In this document: piece after piece, positions 48,381 through 57,663 of the stretch
Numbering within the stretch: position 1 is the stretch's first letter
How the letters are laid out: every line of letters begins with the position of its first letter
Program-made: the position numbers and the translations under genes
Source: Desulfosporosinus nitroreducens
GTDB lineage: Bacteria > Bacillota > Desulfitobacteriia > Desulfitobacteriales > Desulfitobacteriaceae
Assembly: GCF_023897015.1 (NCBI RefSeq)
Contig: NZ_JAMHFY010000006.1
Span: 1 to 64,000 of the forward strand
Length of the DNA: 64,000 nt
Direction: 5' to 3'
Notes under the pieces: generated by a model
Databases searched by the model: none
What the model was told of the DNA's origin: nothing
Seen by the model: only the letters and a program-made list of their open reading frames with translations

Positions 48381-48720
48381 GCAAGACACTTGCTTAAGCG
48401 GTCTCCGTAGCCTTATGCGCCGGCATATTTATAGACAAGTGTCCCTGCAAACATAACTAGAATTAAGATGATTGAGGTTAGTATACCCCATTGATGTTAT
48501 AGGTGTCTTGATGGCGTAAATCGACCGCTGGCCATGGACCGATGTGTCCCCATAGCCATGACTCAACCTAAGATGGTTGTAATAAGAGCACCGCCGCGAC
48601 TTGAGCAAGGATGATCGAGGGTGGTACACCGCTATAGATGGAATCGGGTACCCTGAATGGCGGAAATGAACCATGGCCAAGGACTGCCGAGTGTCCCTGT
48701 AGCTAAGGACTGAGGGAAGA
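48381..48720 (-). repeat. Dispersed intergenic repeat, locus 4 (parB-DUF554), tandem array
   Basis: Minus-orientation array of about two and a half elements, with three copies of the GTGTCCC tract (near 48439, 48544 and 48690). Units lie at 48594-48631, 48556-48593 and 48452-48490. It is the only locus whose orientation opposes the surrounding genes, and it is the most diverged and the longest. No gene is visible in 48366-48892. Confidence 0.8.
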
Positions 48721-48771
48721 AATCTTATATTATGTGTTAACTATATGTTGTGCTTTCTAGCTAGTAATAAA

Positions 48772-48787
48772 TGTTCCACGTGGAACA
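48772..48787. other. parS site 1
   Basis: TGTTCCACGTGGAACA, a perfect 16-bp palindrome close to the Bacillus parS consensus; the ParB binding site. Confidence 0.95.
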
Positions 48788-48834
48788 TTTATTAATTACT
48801 TTCTTCACATAATTAAAAAGTTTTTAAGTAGAAT

Positions 48835-48850
48835 TGTTCCACGTGGAACA
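48835..48850. other. parS site 2
   Basis: A second identical 16-bp palindrome, centre-to-centre 63 bp from the first, about six helical turns, so both face the same side of the DNA. Confidence 0.95.
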
Positions 48851-48892
48851 TATGGGTGCATTTATTAGAAAGAAGGGAAGAAGGGAATATAG

Positions 48893-49591
48893 TTGTTAGG
48901 TACCGTCGTTAATACAATAGCCATATTAATTGGAGGTCTGTTAGGACTATTGTTCGGACAGACCTTACCTGATAAAATCAAAAAAACCGTGATTCAAGGA
49001 ATCGGACTTGCCGTCTTGCTGATTGGAGTAAGTATGGCTTTGCAAACTAAAAACACTTTAGTAGTTATCGCAAGCTTGGTATTAGGTGGAATAGTAGGAG
49101 AATTAATAGACATAGAACACCAGCTGCAAAAATTTGGACAAATGCTTGAGCGAAAACTATCAAAAAATGGGCAAGCAGGATTCACAAAGGCATTTGTAAC
49201 AGCAAGCCTAATATACTGTGTTGGCGCAATGGCTATTATGGGTGCATTCGAGAGCGGACTTACCGGCAACAACACAATACTTTACGCGAAGTCAATGTTA
49301 GATGGAGTAACTGCATTGGTATTTGCTTCATCAATGGGAATTGGAGTATTAGCTTCAGCAATTCCAGTGTTCATATATCAAGGGTTGTTAACTCTTTCGG
49401 CGGGACTATTGCAAGGAGTTCTATCACCACAGGTCATTACTGAAATGGGTGCTACCGGAGGGTTACTCATCGTAGGAATTGGCCTTAATATTTTAGAAAT
49501 AAAAGAGATTAAAGTGGGCAATCTATTACCAGGATTGTTTATTGCTATTCCGTTAACTGTTTTGTTTACCAGACTACATTTAGGCATGTAA
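48893..49591 (+). CDS. DUF554 family membrane protein (YdfK/YqgA-like)
   Basis: A 232-residue integral membrane protein with about six or seven hydrophobic segments and the family N-terminus (LGTVVNTIAILIGGLLGLLFG), GGIVGELIDIE near 63 and ASMGIGVLASAIPVF near 146. The start is TTG at 48893. Function is unknown in the family. It follows the parS sites. Confidence 0.85.
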   Translation: MLGTVVNTIAILIGGLLGLLFGQTLPDKIKKTVIQGIGLAVLLIGVSMALQTKNTLVVIASLVLGGIVGELIDIEHQLQKFGQMLERKLSKNGQAGFTKAFVTASLIYCVGAMAIMGAFESGLTGNNTILYAKSMLDGVTALVFASSMGIGVLASAIPVFIYQGLLTLSAGLLQGVLSPQVITEMGATGGLLIVGIGLNILEIKEIKVGNLLPGLFIAIPLTVLFTRLHLGM

Positions 49592-49814
49592 AGATAATAA
49601 GTACAAAATGGCAGTTTAGATAATGATTATATTATTTCTGAAATGCTGGTTAAGTTGAAATTGAAAGGAAGTGAATAAACCTGGTTTAAGGTAGCTAATT
49701 AGGAAGCAAGAGGCTTTCAATCTACCACTTTGTTTAGTCAACAAGGAGAAAATTGGAACATAAATAGTTCGAATTTGAAAACCAGGCAAATAATTGGCAA
49801 TGCTAGAGGGTATA

Positions 49815-50300
49815 ATGCCATTATATTGGTGGGCTGTAAGTGTCTTAGCCTTTTTATTACTTATCGTGTTTATACTATCTATTGCACTATATCGTCGAAT
49901 GAAACGTTTTGAAGGTTCATATATAAGCTTGCAGACATTTATGAATGGACAACAAATGGATGCATTATTAAATGAGTATGTTCATAAAGTTACTGAAATA
50001 GAGGAGAATGTTAATAGTTGTAATGAAAGGCTTACTCCAATTGAACTAAAATTAAGGGCCAGCATAGATCGTGCCGAATTACTGCGTTTTAGAGCCTTTG
50101 AAGATGTAGGCAGCGACTTAAGCTTTGCAGTAGCGTTCTTGAATCAAGACTGTAATGGACTAGTTATTAGCTCCATTTACAGCCGAGAGGAAGCAAGAAT
50201 ATATGCCAAACCGATTAATGGAGGACAGTCTGTCTACTCGCTTTCAGATGAAGAAAAAGAGGTTATATCAAAAGCGATGATAGGGCAACAAAAAGTCTAA
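49815..50300 (+). CDS. DUF4446 family protein
   Basis: A 161-residue protein with an N-terminal membrane segment (about 5-27), a coiled middle (about 38-85) and the conserved end RFRAFEDVGSDLSFAVAFLN followed by SIYSREEARIYAKPI. The family is common beside parAB in clostridia; function is unknown. ATG at 49815 has GAGGG 5 nt upstream; ATG at 49800 is an alternative. Confidence 0.87.
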   Translation: MPLYWWAVSVLAFLLLIVFILSIALYRRMKRFEGSYISLQTFMNGQQMDALLNEYVHKVTEIEENVNSCNERLTPIELKLRASIDRAELLRFRAFEDVGSDLSFAVAFLNQDCNGLVISSIYSREEARIYAKPINGGQSVYSLSDEEKEVISKAMIGQQKV

Positions 50301-50314
50301 AGCTTCTCTCATGC

Positions 50315-50881
50315 TTATACACGTACTTTTAAGTAAGAACGAGTTATTAGAGAACTGATATTTTCTGACAGTCGCCAGACTAAGTTGAGACGGGTATTTT
50401 GCAAAACCATATATTCCATGAATCCGCCCACATTAACAATGCCCGTCATGTGGGCTTCGCCTATTTCTGGAAGAGATTTATTAACACCTGACCCTGGCTT
50501 CAAAGGTCCATCCGCAAGTGTAATACAGCCGATAGAATCTAAACGTCCTAAACAGGCATCGACTGCAATAATGAATGGATTTGTAAAACTGTGTTGTATA
50601 TTAATTATGTTCTGCTCAAGATTAGTCGCATGTACAGGGTCATCTAATGTACCATAGACATTAAGCTGAGGTAATTTAAGGCGAGAAAGGTGTGTGCCAA
50701 TTAATGGGCCTAAAGCATCACCCGTCGAGCGATCAGTTCCGATGCACAAAATAACAGCTGGGCGTTTCTGAGTGGAAACAAATAGATCAGAAAGCCGCAT
50801 CTCTAGTCTTGCTTTAGCAGTATAATCATCTACGTGGGCCTTAATTTTCTGAGTCTCAGTAAATAATGAAAATAAACTCAC
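50315..50881 (-). CDS. yyaC: YyaC family putative sporulation protease
   Basis: A 188-residue protein of the YyaC family, related to the GPR spore protease fold. It has CIGTDRSTGDALGPLIG (about 46-62), DPVHATNLE (about 81-89) and DACLGRLDSIG (about 107-117). GTG start with GGAGG. Bacillus yyaC lies in the same parB neighbourhood and is expressed during sporulation. Orientation is opposite to its neighbours. Confidence 0.9.
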   Translation of the reverse strand: MSLFSLFTETQKIKAHVDDYTAKARLEMRLSDLFVSTQKRPAVILCIGTDRSTGDALGPLIGTHLSRLKLPQLNVYGTLDDPVHATNLEQNIINIQHSFTNPFIIAVDACLGRLDSIGCITLADGPLKPGSGVNKSLPEIGEAHMTGIVNVGGFMEYMVLQNTRLNLVWRLSENISSLITRSYLKVRV

Positions 50882-51006
50882 AAGCTACCTCCTTACCTGA
50901 AATTGATAAAAATATAGCATTCTCTAAATTATTTCCCAAAAGATATAATTTTTATGCATGAGATCTCCATTCCGGCCATAAGCATGATGGCGAGGAGGGA
51001 GTAATC

Positions 51007-52041
51007 ATGCAGTGGAAAACGACATTTCAGGTAGCTGCAACCTATGTGGGAGCAGTCATGGGAGCTGGATTTGCCTCTGGACAAGAAATTCAGCAATTTT
51101 TTGCCCGCTTTGGTTATTGGGGCTTAGCAGGAGTTGTTCTTAGTTCTGTGCTTTTTTCGCTACTAGGATGTGGCATGTTAGACTTACAGATTCGTTGGAA
51201 AATCACTTCCTACAATGACTTCTTTGACTATTTATTGGGCCCGCGTTTAGGGAGATGGGCAGACATGCTCGTAAGTGTCCTCTTATTTGTAGGAATGCTG
51301 GCAATGATATCAGGAAGTGGAGCACTTTTTTACGAGTATTTTGGCTTCTCTAGATGGTTAGGTATTCTCTTGACAGGCTGTGTCATAGCCCTGGCATTAT
51401 GGTATCGCGGAGAAGGAGTATTATGGATAAACTCAGTCCTTATACCCTTAAAGTTTATTTTTTGCTTGGGAATTGCTACAGCAGCGATTTTTATCACGAC
51501 TTCGCGAGACTGCGAACCAATCGTAATGCTAGCAAATCCTATTGTGAGTAATTGGGTGGTCTCCGCCATCTTATACGTGTCATTTAATGTAACTTTAGCC
51601 ATGGTGGTATTTGCATCGCTGGGGCGAGAAATTCAAAAGGCTGGTGCACGATTGGGAGCAATCGTAGGCGGGATAGCTCTGGGGCTGTTTGCATTCTCTA
51701 TAGGAGCATCTTTACTTCGTTTTCCAGATATATTGGGTCTTGAAATACCTATGGTTGGAATTGCAGGTAAGTTAGGAGATTGGCCAGCCTTTTTCTACGT
51801 CGTAGTCTTATGGTTAGCGATGATTACGGCAGCAGTAGGCAATGGTTTCAGCCTTATCAGCAGGGTTGTTGATTCTGGTAGGTTAAGCTATGGTAAGGCA
51901 ACGCTCATATTATTTATTCTCCTCTTACCGATAGCGGGGGTTAAATTCTCCCAAATTGTACAACTGGCATATCCTCTGTTTGGCTATTTGGGTCTTGTTT
52001 TTATGCCGACAATTCTCTATTTCTGGAGAAGAGGTTATTAA
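51007..52041 (+). CDS. YkvI-like membrane transporter homologue
   Basis: A 344-residue protein with about ten membrane segments beginning TYVGAVMGAGFASGQEIQQFF (residues near 13-33), the typical YkvI start related to APC/LeuT-fold carriers. Substrate unknown. Strong GGAGGGAG before the ATG. It stands alone between yyaC (divergent) and the TPR gene. Confidence 0.83.
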   Translation: MQWKTTFQVAATYVGAVMGAGFASGQEIQQFFARFGYWGLAGVVLSSVLFSLLGCGMLDLQIRWKITSYNDFFDYLLGPRLGRWADMLVSVLLFVGMLAMISGSGALFYEYFGFSRWLGILLTGCVIALALWYRGEGVLWINSVLIPLKFIFCLGIATAAIFITTSRDCEPIVMLANPIVSNWVVSAILYVSFNVTLAMVVFASLGREIQKAGARLGAIVGGIALGLFAFSIGASLLRFPDILGLEIPMVGIAGKLGDWPAFFYVVVLWLAMITAAVGNGFSLISRVVDSGRLSYGKATLILFILLLPIAGVKFSQIVQLAYPLFGYLGLVFMPTILYFWRRGY

Positions 52042-52181
52042 TTAACTAAAAAAGAGATTTGCTTTACAAGTATAATTTTTGCTATAGTAGATTAGGTGCA
52101 TCAGGATAATAATCAGTTGGTTACATATTGTGTTATAGAATATAATTGTTGCCAAACAGCACGATGACAAAGGGTGGGCCT

Positions 52182-52658
52182 ATGAAATCTTTATATGAAA
52201 GAGCATTAGATCATTTGGAAGCGCGAGACTATGATGAGGCTGAAACAACCCTGAAAGAATACCTTAGTAAAAATCCAACCGATGCAATGGCTTATAATAA
52301 ACTAGGTGTTGCTTTAGCCAAAAAGCTTCACCGTAATGAAGCAAAGGAATGCTTCAAAGAAGCATTGAATCACGATTCTAGGCTTGTACATGCCTTAAAT
52401 AACCTGGGTAATATTGCTCAGGAAGAGGGAAATTTAGAACAAGCAGTGGCATATTATCAGAAAGCAATTCACATTGATCCTGATTATTCGCTGCCCCATA
52501 ATAATTTAAGCGTAGTATACAAGCAACTCCACCGTTATGGAGATTTCATTCGTGAGATAAGAACAGCAAAACGATTAGAAAATAAGAAGGCTCTTAATCC
52601 TAAAGAACAAACCTTCATGAGTTGGCTTAAACAATTGTGGTCTAAGAGACGTAAGTGA
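52182..52658 (+). CDS. TPR-repeat protein
   Basis: A 158-residue soluble protein with about three tetratricopeptide repeats from 2 to 118 (AYNKLGVALAKKLHRNEA, ALNNLGNIAQEEGNLEQA, PHNNLSVVYKQLHRYGD) and a basic C-terminus. ATG at 52182 has GGGTGGG upstream. TPR proteins mediate protein contacts. It lies 100 bp upstream of selB; a functional link is possible but unproven. Confidence 0.88.
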   Translation: MKSLYERALDHLEARDYDEAETTLKEYLSKNPTDAMAYNKLGVALAKKLHRNEAKECFKEALNHDSRLVHALNNLGNIAQEEGNLEQAVAYYQKAIHIDPDYSLPHNNLSVVYKQLHRYGDFIREIRTAKRLENKKALNPKEQTFMSWLKQLWSKRRK

Positions 52659-52761
52659 ACTCGTTCAACTAAAGCAAAACATCGAGACTATGTTACCCAA
52701 GCAAAACATGGAACACCCTCATATAGAAGTGGGATTCATGAACTGGATAAGGGGAAAGAAA

Positions 52762-54657
52762 ATGGATGAACGACATTATTTAGTAGGGACCGCAGGGCAT
52801 GTGGATCATGGTAAAACACAGTTAATTCGGGCACTTTCCGGTATGGATACAGACCGTCTTAAAGAAGAAAAACAACGTGGTATCTCTATTGAACTTGGTT
52901 TTGCACATATGTTGTTGCCAAGTGGAAGGCAAGTCGGGATGATTGATGTTCCTGGGCATGAACGCTTTGTTCGTCAGATGTTGGCAGGGGCAAGCGGCAT
53001 GGACATTGTATTACTTGTCATTGCGGCTGACGAAGGGATTATGCCCCAAACTCAAGAACATTTGGATATTTTAACATTGTTGGGGATACCCCGAGGAATT
53101 GTAGTTTTGAATAAAACAGACCTTGTGGATGAAGATTGGTTTGAACTGATGGCAGAAGAGGTCCGCGAAAAACTTAAAAAAACTGCATTTAACCAGGCAC
53201 AAATATGCCGTGTTTCTGCTCAAACAGGTGAAGGTATAGATGAACTCCGAAAAACAATTGATGATTTATTATCTGAAGTAGAAAGTAAAAAATCGACTGG
53301 TCCAGTTAGAATGCCAATTGACAGGGTTTTTAGCATTCAAGGTTTTGGTACAGTTGTGACAGGAACCTTGCATAGTGGCACTATGGAATTAGGCCAAGAG
53401 CTGGCAATTGAGCCTAGCCACCTAATAGCTAAGGTGCGTTCACTGCAAGTTTATAATAATAAAGTTAGCTCTGCAGGAGCTGGACAAAGGGTAGCCGTAA
53501 ATCTTGCCGGAGTAGATGTTTCAGAAGTTGATCGAGGTTCAGTTATTGTAAAACCAAAGACATTTAAAGTAGGGAAGATTTTAGATTTAAAAATAACAAA
53601 TCTTCCTTCCGCAGAAAAGCCCTTAGTCCAAAGACAGCGAGTTCGTTTTCATCTTGGGACAACAGAAGTTTTAGGACGAATACATCTTTTGGAACAGGAA
53701 ACGATCCCCCCGGGGGAGGAGGGTTTCGCACAAATACTCCTTGAAGAACCCGTTCTTGCTGCGCCAGGCGACCGTTTTGTGTTAAGGTTTTATTCGCCTA
53801 CTCATACGATTGCAGGCGGTAAAATACTGAGCGTAGCAGAGTTTAAGTTAAAACGGTTTAAAGAAAGCGTATTGGACCAAATGAGGGTTAAAGACCAAGG
53901 GGATCCGCTTGACCTTTTAGAAAGAGAGATGAACGAACCTAGAAGCGTCGCAGATCTTGCAGTTCGCTTGCATGTAAATTCAGCTGATTTAGAAGATAAT
54001 CTAAATTCTCTAAAAGAATCAGAGCGATTGGAAATTTGGATGGAAGATGAGGTCTGTCTCTACTGGGGAAAGGCATCAGCAGAAGCTTGGAGGTCAAAAC
54101 TAATTGGCGTTGTAAGGGCGCACGAAGAGGAATACCCCTTACGGGGAGGGATCAGCAGAGAGGAATTAAAAACACGCCTCGGAATAACTTGGACACACCG
54201 ACGTTGGCAAATAATTCTAGAGCAAGGAGATGCACGTAACTTTTATCGTATTTCTGGGAGCAAAGTTAGAACAAACGAAGGAGTGCAACTTCCTCCTGAA
54301 GTTATTAAACGACTTGATGGATTACGAGCCATTTGGCAAAATGTCAAACTAATGCCTCCTGAATTAGGAACAGTGGCTGAAACATGTGGAATACCCAAGG
54401 CGGAGATACAAGAATACGCTGCTTATTTATGTGAGCAAGGAGAATGGGTCTCTATCACGGGATTCTTTTTTAGAAGTGATGACATTCAACAGGCTAAGTT
54501 AAGTTTGTTAGAGGTTTTAAAACTTAAAGGGGAAGTTGGGGTCGCTGAGGTTCGAGAGTTATGGGAAACATCTCGAAAATATACAGTCCCTTTACTAGAG
54601 CATTTTGATCAAAAACGCCTAACACAACGTAAGGGAGATAAAAGAACTCTCTATTGA
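52762..54657 (+). CDS. selB: Selenocysteine-specific elongation factor SelB
   Basis: A 631-residue translation GTPase that delivers Sec-tRNA-Sec to UGA codons at SECIS hairpins. G1 [14 protein letters not shown] (about 8-21), G3 [12 protein letters not shown] (about 57-68), G4 NKTD (about 112-115). Domains II-III reach about 345; four winged-helix repeats (about 370-631) bind SECIS mRNA. AAGGGGA precedes the ATG at 52762. selA and selD are not in the window; tRNA-Sec is 7 kb downstream. Confidence 0.96.
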   Translation: MDERHYLVGTAGHVDHGKTQLIRALSGMDTDRLKEEKQRGISIELGFAHMLLPSGRQVGMIDVPGHERFVRQMLAGASGMDIVLLVIAADEGIMPQTQEHLDILTLLGIPRGIVVLNKTDLVDEDWFELMAEEVREKLKKTAFNQAQICRVSAQTGEGIDELRKTIDDLLSEVESKKSTGPVRMPIDRVFSIQGFGTVVTGTLHSGTMELGQELAIEPSHLIAKVRSLQVYNNKVSSAGAGQRVAVNLAGVDVSEVDRGSVIVKPKTFKVGKILDLKITNLPSAEKPLVQRQRVRFHLGTTEVLGRIHLLEQETIPPGEEGFAQILLEEPVLAAPGDRFVLRFYSPTHTIAGGKILSVAEFKLKRFKESVLDQMRVKDQGDPLDLLEREMNEPRSVADLAVRLHVNSADLEDNLNSLKESERLEIWMEDEVCLYWGKASAEAWRSKLIGVVRAHEEEYPLRGGISREELKTRLGITWTHRRWQIILEQGDARNFYRISGSKVRTNEGVQLPPEVIKRLDGLRAIWQNVKLMPPELGTVAETCGIPKAEIQEYAAYLCEQGEWVSITGFFFRSDDIQQAKLSLLEVLKLKGEVGVAEVRELWETSRKYTVPLLEHFDQKRLTQRKGDKRTLY

Positions 54658-54692
54658 TTAGTTATTTTGAACATAAAGAAGTAAATCATATA

Positions 54693-54735
54693 GAGTAAGC
54701 AGACTTTTGGATTTAAGGCTGCTTACTCTTTTAAA
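54693..54735 (+). terminator. Terminator after selB
   Basis: GAGTAAGCAG pairs with CTGCTTACTC across a 16-nt loop and is followed by TTTTAAATTT, 36 nt after the selB stop. Confidence 0.8.
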
Positions 54736-54830
54736 TTTATTTAGGAGCCTAGTTAAGTCCCTCAGAATAAAACCTAATATTTGCCAATTATATAGCTATT
54801 AAAATTAGCGACACTTTGTATGGTAATAGC

Positions 54831-54859
54831 TTGTCAAATGGTTCTATAATATATAGAAT
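54831..54859 (+). promoter_or_regulatory. Predicted promoter of livJ leader
   Basis: TTGTCA (54831-54836) and TAGAAT (54854-54859) with 17-nt spacing, about 240 nt upstream of livJ. A TATAAT at 54845-54850 is not correctly spaced. Confidence 0.5.
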
Positions 54860-54865
54860 ATATAA

Positions 54866-54950
54866 TTAGAGGTTTGTTATCTAACAGCCTCTGACTCAAG
54901 GGTAACCCGATCAATAGAGTTGTCATTTGATTGGGGTTTTATTAATAGTT
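54866..54950 (+). promoter_or_regulatory. Structured livJ leader with attenuator-like hairpin
   Basis: Hairpin 1 (GAGGTTTGTTA with TAACAGCCTC, 54869-54892) is followed about 20 nt later by hairpin 2 (AACCCGATCAA with TTGATTGGGGTT, about 54905-54937), then TTTATTAATAG, an intrinsic-terminator arrangement well inside the leader. I found no T-box core sequence and cannot name a known riboswitch class. The remaining 54950-55080 is purine-rich and without a gene. Confidence 0.5.
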
Positions 54951-55098
54951 ACACAAGTTAAATTCTTTGGGGGCATATCAATTTGGAGGTGAATTGAGGA
55001 AAAGAAATCAAAAGAATACACATAATTCGTTAAAGGATGGAAAAGAAAGATCGAAAAAGAAAGGTCGATAAAGGGCCTATATAGAGAGGGGTATAAAG

Positions 55099-56262
55099 AT
55101 GAGAAGAATGTTTTCAATAGCGACTGCAGCCTTATTAAGTCTTGCTCTCGTAACTGGTTGCGGAGCAACTGGCGGACAAAAGTCAGCCGAAGTTATTAAG
55201 GTTGGTGGTAACTTAGAGCTTAGTGGAGGGGCAGCTGCTTTTGGACAATATGCTGAGAAAGCTATTAAGTTAGCGTTTGATCAGCAAAATGCTAAAGGCG
55301 GAGTACTTGGAAAGCAATTGGAATACGTATCCGCGGATAATAAGTCTGACCCTGGAGAATCGACCGTAGCTGCAACTAAGCTAGCAACACAAAATAAAGT
55401 AGTTGCCATTCTTGGACCTATGACAAGTGGAAATACTTTAGCTGCCGTTCAAGTGGTCACAGATAGCAAAGTTCCCTTGATAACTCCAACAGGAACATCG
55501 GATAATGTTACATTTGAAAACGGAAAAGTAAAACCATGGATCTTCAGGGCCTGCTTTATAGACCCTTTCCAAGGTCAAGTAGCCGCAAATTTTGCAACGG
55601 ACACACTTAAAGCAAAGACCGCTGCAGTTTTTATTGACCAAAAAGGGGATTACTCCAAAGGTTTAGCTACTTCTTTCAAGGAGAATTTCGAAAAATCAGG
55701 CGGTAAAATTGTTGAAGAAGAACAGTATGTTGCTGGCAGTGATTTAGATTTCCGTGCCACCTTGGTACGTATCAAAGCTTCTAATCCAGATGTAGTCTTT
55801 GTCCCTGGATATTATCAAGAAGTCGGACTAATCGTTAAGCAAGCTCGTGAAATGGAGATGAAGCAAACATTCATGGGCGGAGATGGTTGGGGCTCCCCTC
55901 AATTAGTGGACGTTGCTGGAGCAGCAGCTCTTGAGAATACTTATTATGTCAATCACGGAGCAATGGATGATCCAGGAATGACCCAATTTATTAAAGACTT
56001 CAAAGAAAAATATAGTTCCGAACCCGATACCTTTGCGGCGTTGGGGTATGATACGGCAAACCTCTTAATTAAGGCGATCGAGAATGCTGGAGGTACAGAA
56101 TCCGAAAAGTTGAGGAGTGCTCTGGAAAACATGAAGGGCTTCCAAGGCATTAGTGGAGAATTGAATGTAGATCCAGCGACCCACAACCCAGTCAAAAGTG
56201 CCGCCATCTTGCAATTCAAAGACGGCAAGAGTGTATTTATGACAAAGGTAAATCCAAAATAA
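55099..56262 (+). CDS. livJ: Branched-chain amino-acid ABC transporter, substrate-binding lipoprotein
   Basis: A 387-residue periplasmic-binding-type lipoprotein. The signal peptide ends at VTGC (Cys 21). The family core starts IKVGGNLELSGGAAAFGQYAE. It has AILGPMTSGNTLAAVQV (about 104-120) and the YDTANLLIKAIENAGG hinge near 322. GAGAGGGG lies upstream of the ATG. It captures Leu/Ile/Val or related substrates for LivHMGF encoded downstream; actual specificity is not readable from sequence. Confidence 0.95.
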   Translation: MRRMFSIATAALLSLALVTGCGATGGQKSAEVIKVGGNLELSGGAAAFGQYAEKAIKLAFDQQNAKGGVLGKQLEYVSADNKSDPGESTVAATKLATQNKVVAILGPMTSGNTLAAVQVVTDSKVPLITPTGTSDNVTFENGKVKPWIFRACFIDPFQGQVAANFATDTLKAKTAAVFIDQKGDYSKGLATSFKENFEKSGGKIVEEEQYVAGSDLDFRATLVRIKASNPDVVFVPGYYQEVGLIVKQAREMEMKQTFMGGDGWGSPQLVDVAGAAALENTYYVNHGAMDDPGMTQFIKDFKEKYSSEPDTFAALGYDTANLLIKAIENAGGTESEKLRSALENMKGFQGISGELNVDPATHNPVKSAAILQFKDGKSVFMTKVNPK

Positions 56263-56314
56263 TAACCGAACTTTAGTAAAACTTATCTAACTATCGGATA
56301 AAGTCACAATTGTT

Positions 56315-56353
56315 ACAAAAAGGAGGGAGGACAAACCCTCCCTCCTTTTTGTA
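56315..56353 (+). terminator. Strong terminator between livJ and livH
   Basis: ACAAAAAGGAGGGAGG pairs perfectly with CCTCCCTCCTTTTTGT around a 5-nt loop, with T residues in the 3' arm. It sits about 50 nt after livJ and would leave the binding protein in excess over the membrane components if read-through is partial. Confidence 0.9.
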
Positions 56354-56445
56354 GAAAGTCAGACTCCCATGCCGCCATGTAGTACACCTGACGGATGGAG
56401 AACTACTCACTAAGATCTATATTATATAGAGTTTTCCATGAATGA

Positions 56446-56482
56446 AAAGTATAAACTGACTGTACCAGTCAGTTTATACTTT
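56446..56482. repeat. 16-bp perfect inverted repeat at head of repeat locus 5
   Basis: AAAGTATAAACTGACT (56446-56461) and its exact complement (56467-56482) around loop GTACC, ending 6 nt before the repeat head. A shorter version of the same design precedes locus 3. Confidence 0.7.
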
Positions 56483-56488
56483 CTGAAA

Positions 56489-56702
56489 GGTCCCTTCTCG
56501 CCATCAGGGCATCTATGACATCCATCCATAGGGTGTACTAACCTCGAGCATCCTTGTTCGAGTCTATGACGGTGCTCTAATCTTAACCATCCTTGGTTGA
56601 GTCATTGATGCAGGGACACTCGGCTATCTTTGGCTAACGGTCCCTTCTCGCCTTCCATGACGTCGTTACAAAACTCAAACATCTTGTTTAAGTCATGGCA
56701 GG
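56489..56702 (+). repeat. Dispersed intergenic repeat, locus 5 (livJ-livH)
   Basis: Plus-orientation copy: head GGTCCCTTCTCGCCATCA, unit A 56532-56569 (stem CTCGAGC/GTTCGAG), unit B 56570-56608 (CTTAACC/GGTTGAG), GCAGGGACACTCGGC, then a second head GGTCCCTTCTCGCC and a degenerate unit 56661-56698. It ends about 60 nt before the livH start. The stretch 56263-56763 holds this, the terminator and the inverted repeat, and no gene. Confidence 0.88.
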
Positions 56703-56763
56703 TATCTGTTAATTGCGCAAGGCATATTTTCTTAATAGTTATTCGGAGTTGGGAGTTGAAAAG

Positions 56764-57654
56764 ATGGGAAATGTAACTGAGCAAGTATTGCAACAGATAG
56801 TGAATGGTCTTTCGCTAGGAAGTATTTACGCTTTAGTTGCTCTAGGCTATACCATGGTCTACGGTATTATTAAGCTTATAAACTTCGCTCACGGCGATGT
56901 AATGATGGTCGGAGCCTATGCCGGATGGTTTGCGACAACGACATTGCATTTGTCGTTTATTCCAGCGTTACTTATAGCAATGGTTGTAAGCGCAATCCTT
57001 GGCGTGTTGATTGAACGGATCGCTTATAAACCTTTGCGCAACGCTACACGGATTGCATCATTGATTACGGCTATTGGAGTTTCGTTTTTCTTGGAATATG
57101 GGGGCATGTTAGTTGTATCTCCACAGATGCGTACTTATCCTCCTGTTTTTCCCGATACGATTTGGAATGTCGGTGGGATTATCATTAAATATGGCGATAT
57201 CGTCATGATTCTTACCTCGATCATTCTTATGATACTTTTACATGTCATTGTAAAGTATTCAAAGATAGGAAAAGCAATGCGTGCGGTATCTTTTGATAAT
57301 GAAGCAGCCTTGTTGATGGGGATTAATGTAAACAACACGATTTCAGCGACTTTTGCAATCGGATCTGCACTTGCCGCTGCAGCTGGGGTACTAATGGGGG
57401 TATACTTTAATACCATTAATCCTTTGATGGGAATTATCCCTGGACTTAAGGCGTTTGTGGCTGCAGTCCTAGGGGGTATCGGGATTATTCCTGGTGCAAT
57501 GGTCGGAGGATTCTTCTTAGGGCTTACAGAATCCTTTGTCAGCGGTCTGGGAGCTTCGACTTGGCGAGATGCAGTAGCATTTCTAATTCTAATTCTTGTT
57601 CTCATCATTAAGCCAAGCGGGCTCTTTGGTAAGAACATCCGTGAGAAAGTGTAG
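56764..57654 (+). CDS. livH: Branched-chain amino-acid ABC transporter permease LivH
   Basis: A 296-residue inner-membrane permease with about eight hydrophobic segments: NGLSLGSIYALVALGYTMVYG near 13-33, INFAHGDVMMVGAY near 39-52, LGGIGIIPGAMVGG near 239-252. ATG at 56764 follows GGGAG; the reading from 56713 adds 17 residues without a ribosome site. Confidence 0.95.
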   Translation: MGNVTEQVLQQIVNGLSLGSIYALVALGYTMVYGIIKLINFAHGDVMMVGAYAGWFATTTLHLSFIPALLIAMVVSAILGVLIERIAYKPLRNATRIASLITAIGVSFFLEYGGMLVVSPQMRTYPPVFPDTIWNVGGIIIKYGDIVMILTSIILMILLHVIVKYSKIGKAMRAVSFDNEAALLMGINVNNTISATFAIGSALAAAAGVLMGVYFNTINPLMGIIPGLKAFVAAVLGGIGIIPGAMVGGFFLGLTESFVSGLGASTWRDAVAFLILILVLIIKPSGLFGKNIREKV

Positions 57655-57663
57655 GTGACAAAC

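Noticed and set aside
48429-48680. 83-residue ORF on the minus strand within the parB-DUF554 gap
   Set aside because: It lies entirely inside the repeat array, with no protein-like composition or good ribosome site.
48381-48720. CRISPR array
   Set aside because: Repeats are not evenly spaced, spacers are not unique, and no cas genes are near; the units are hairpin modules.
49730-49912. 60-residue ORF upstream of the DUF4446 gene
   Set aside because: Different frame, overlaps the DUF4446 start, no ribosome site.
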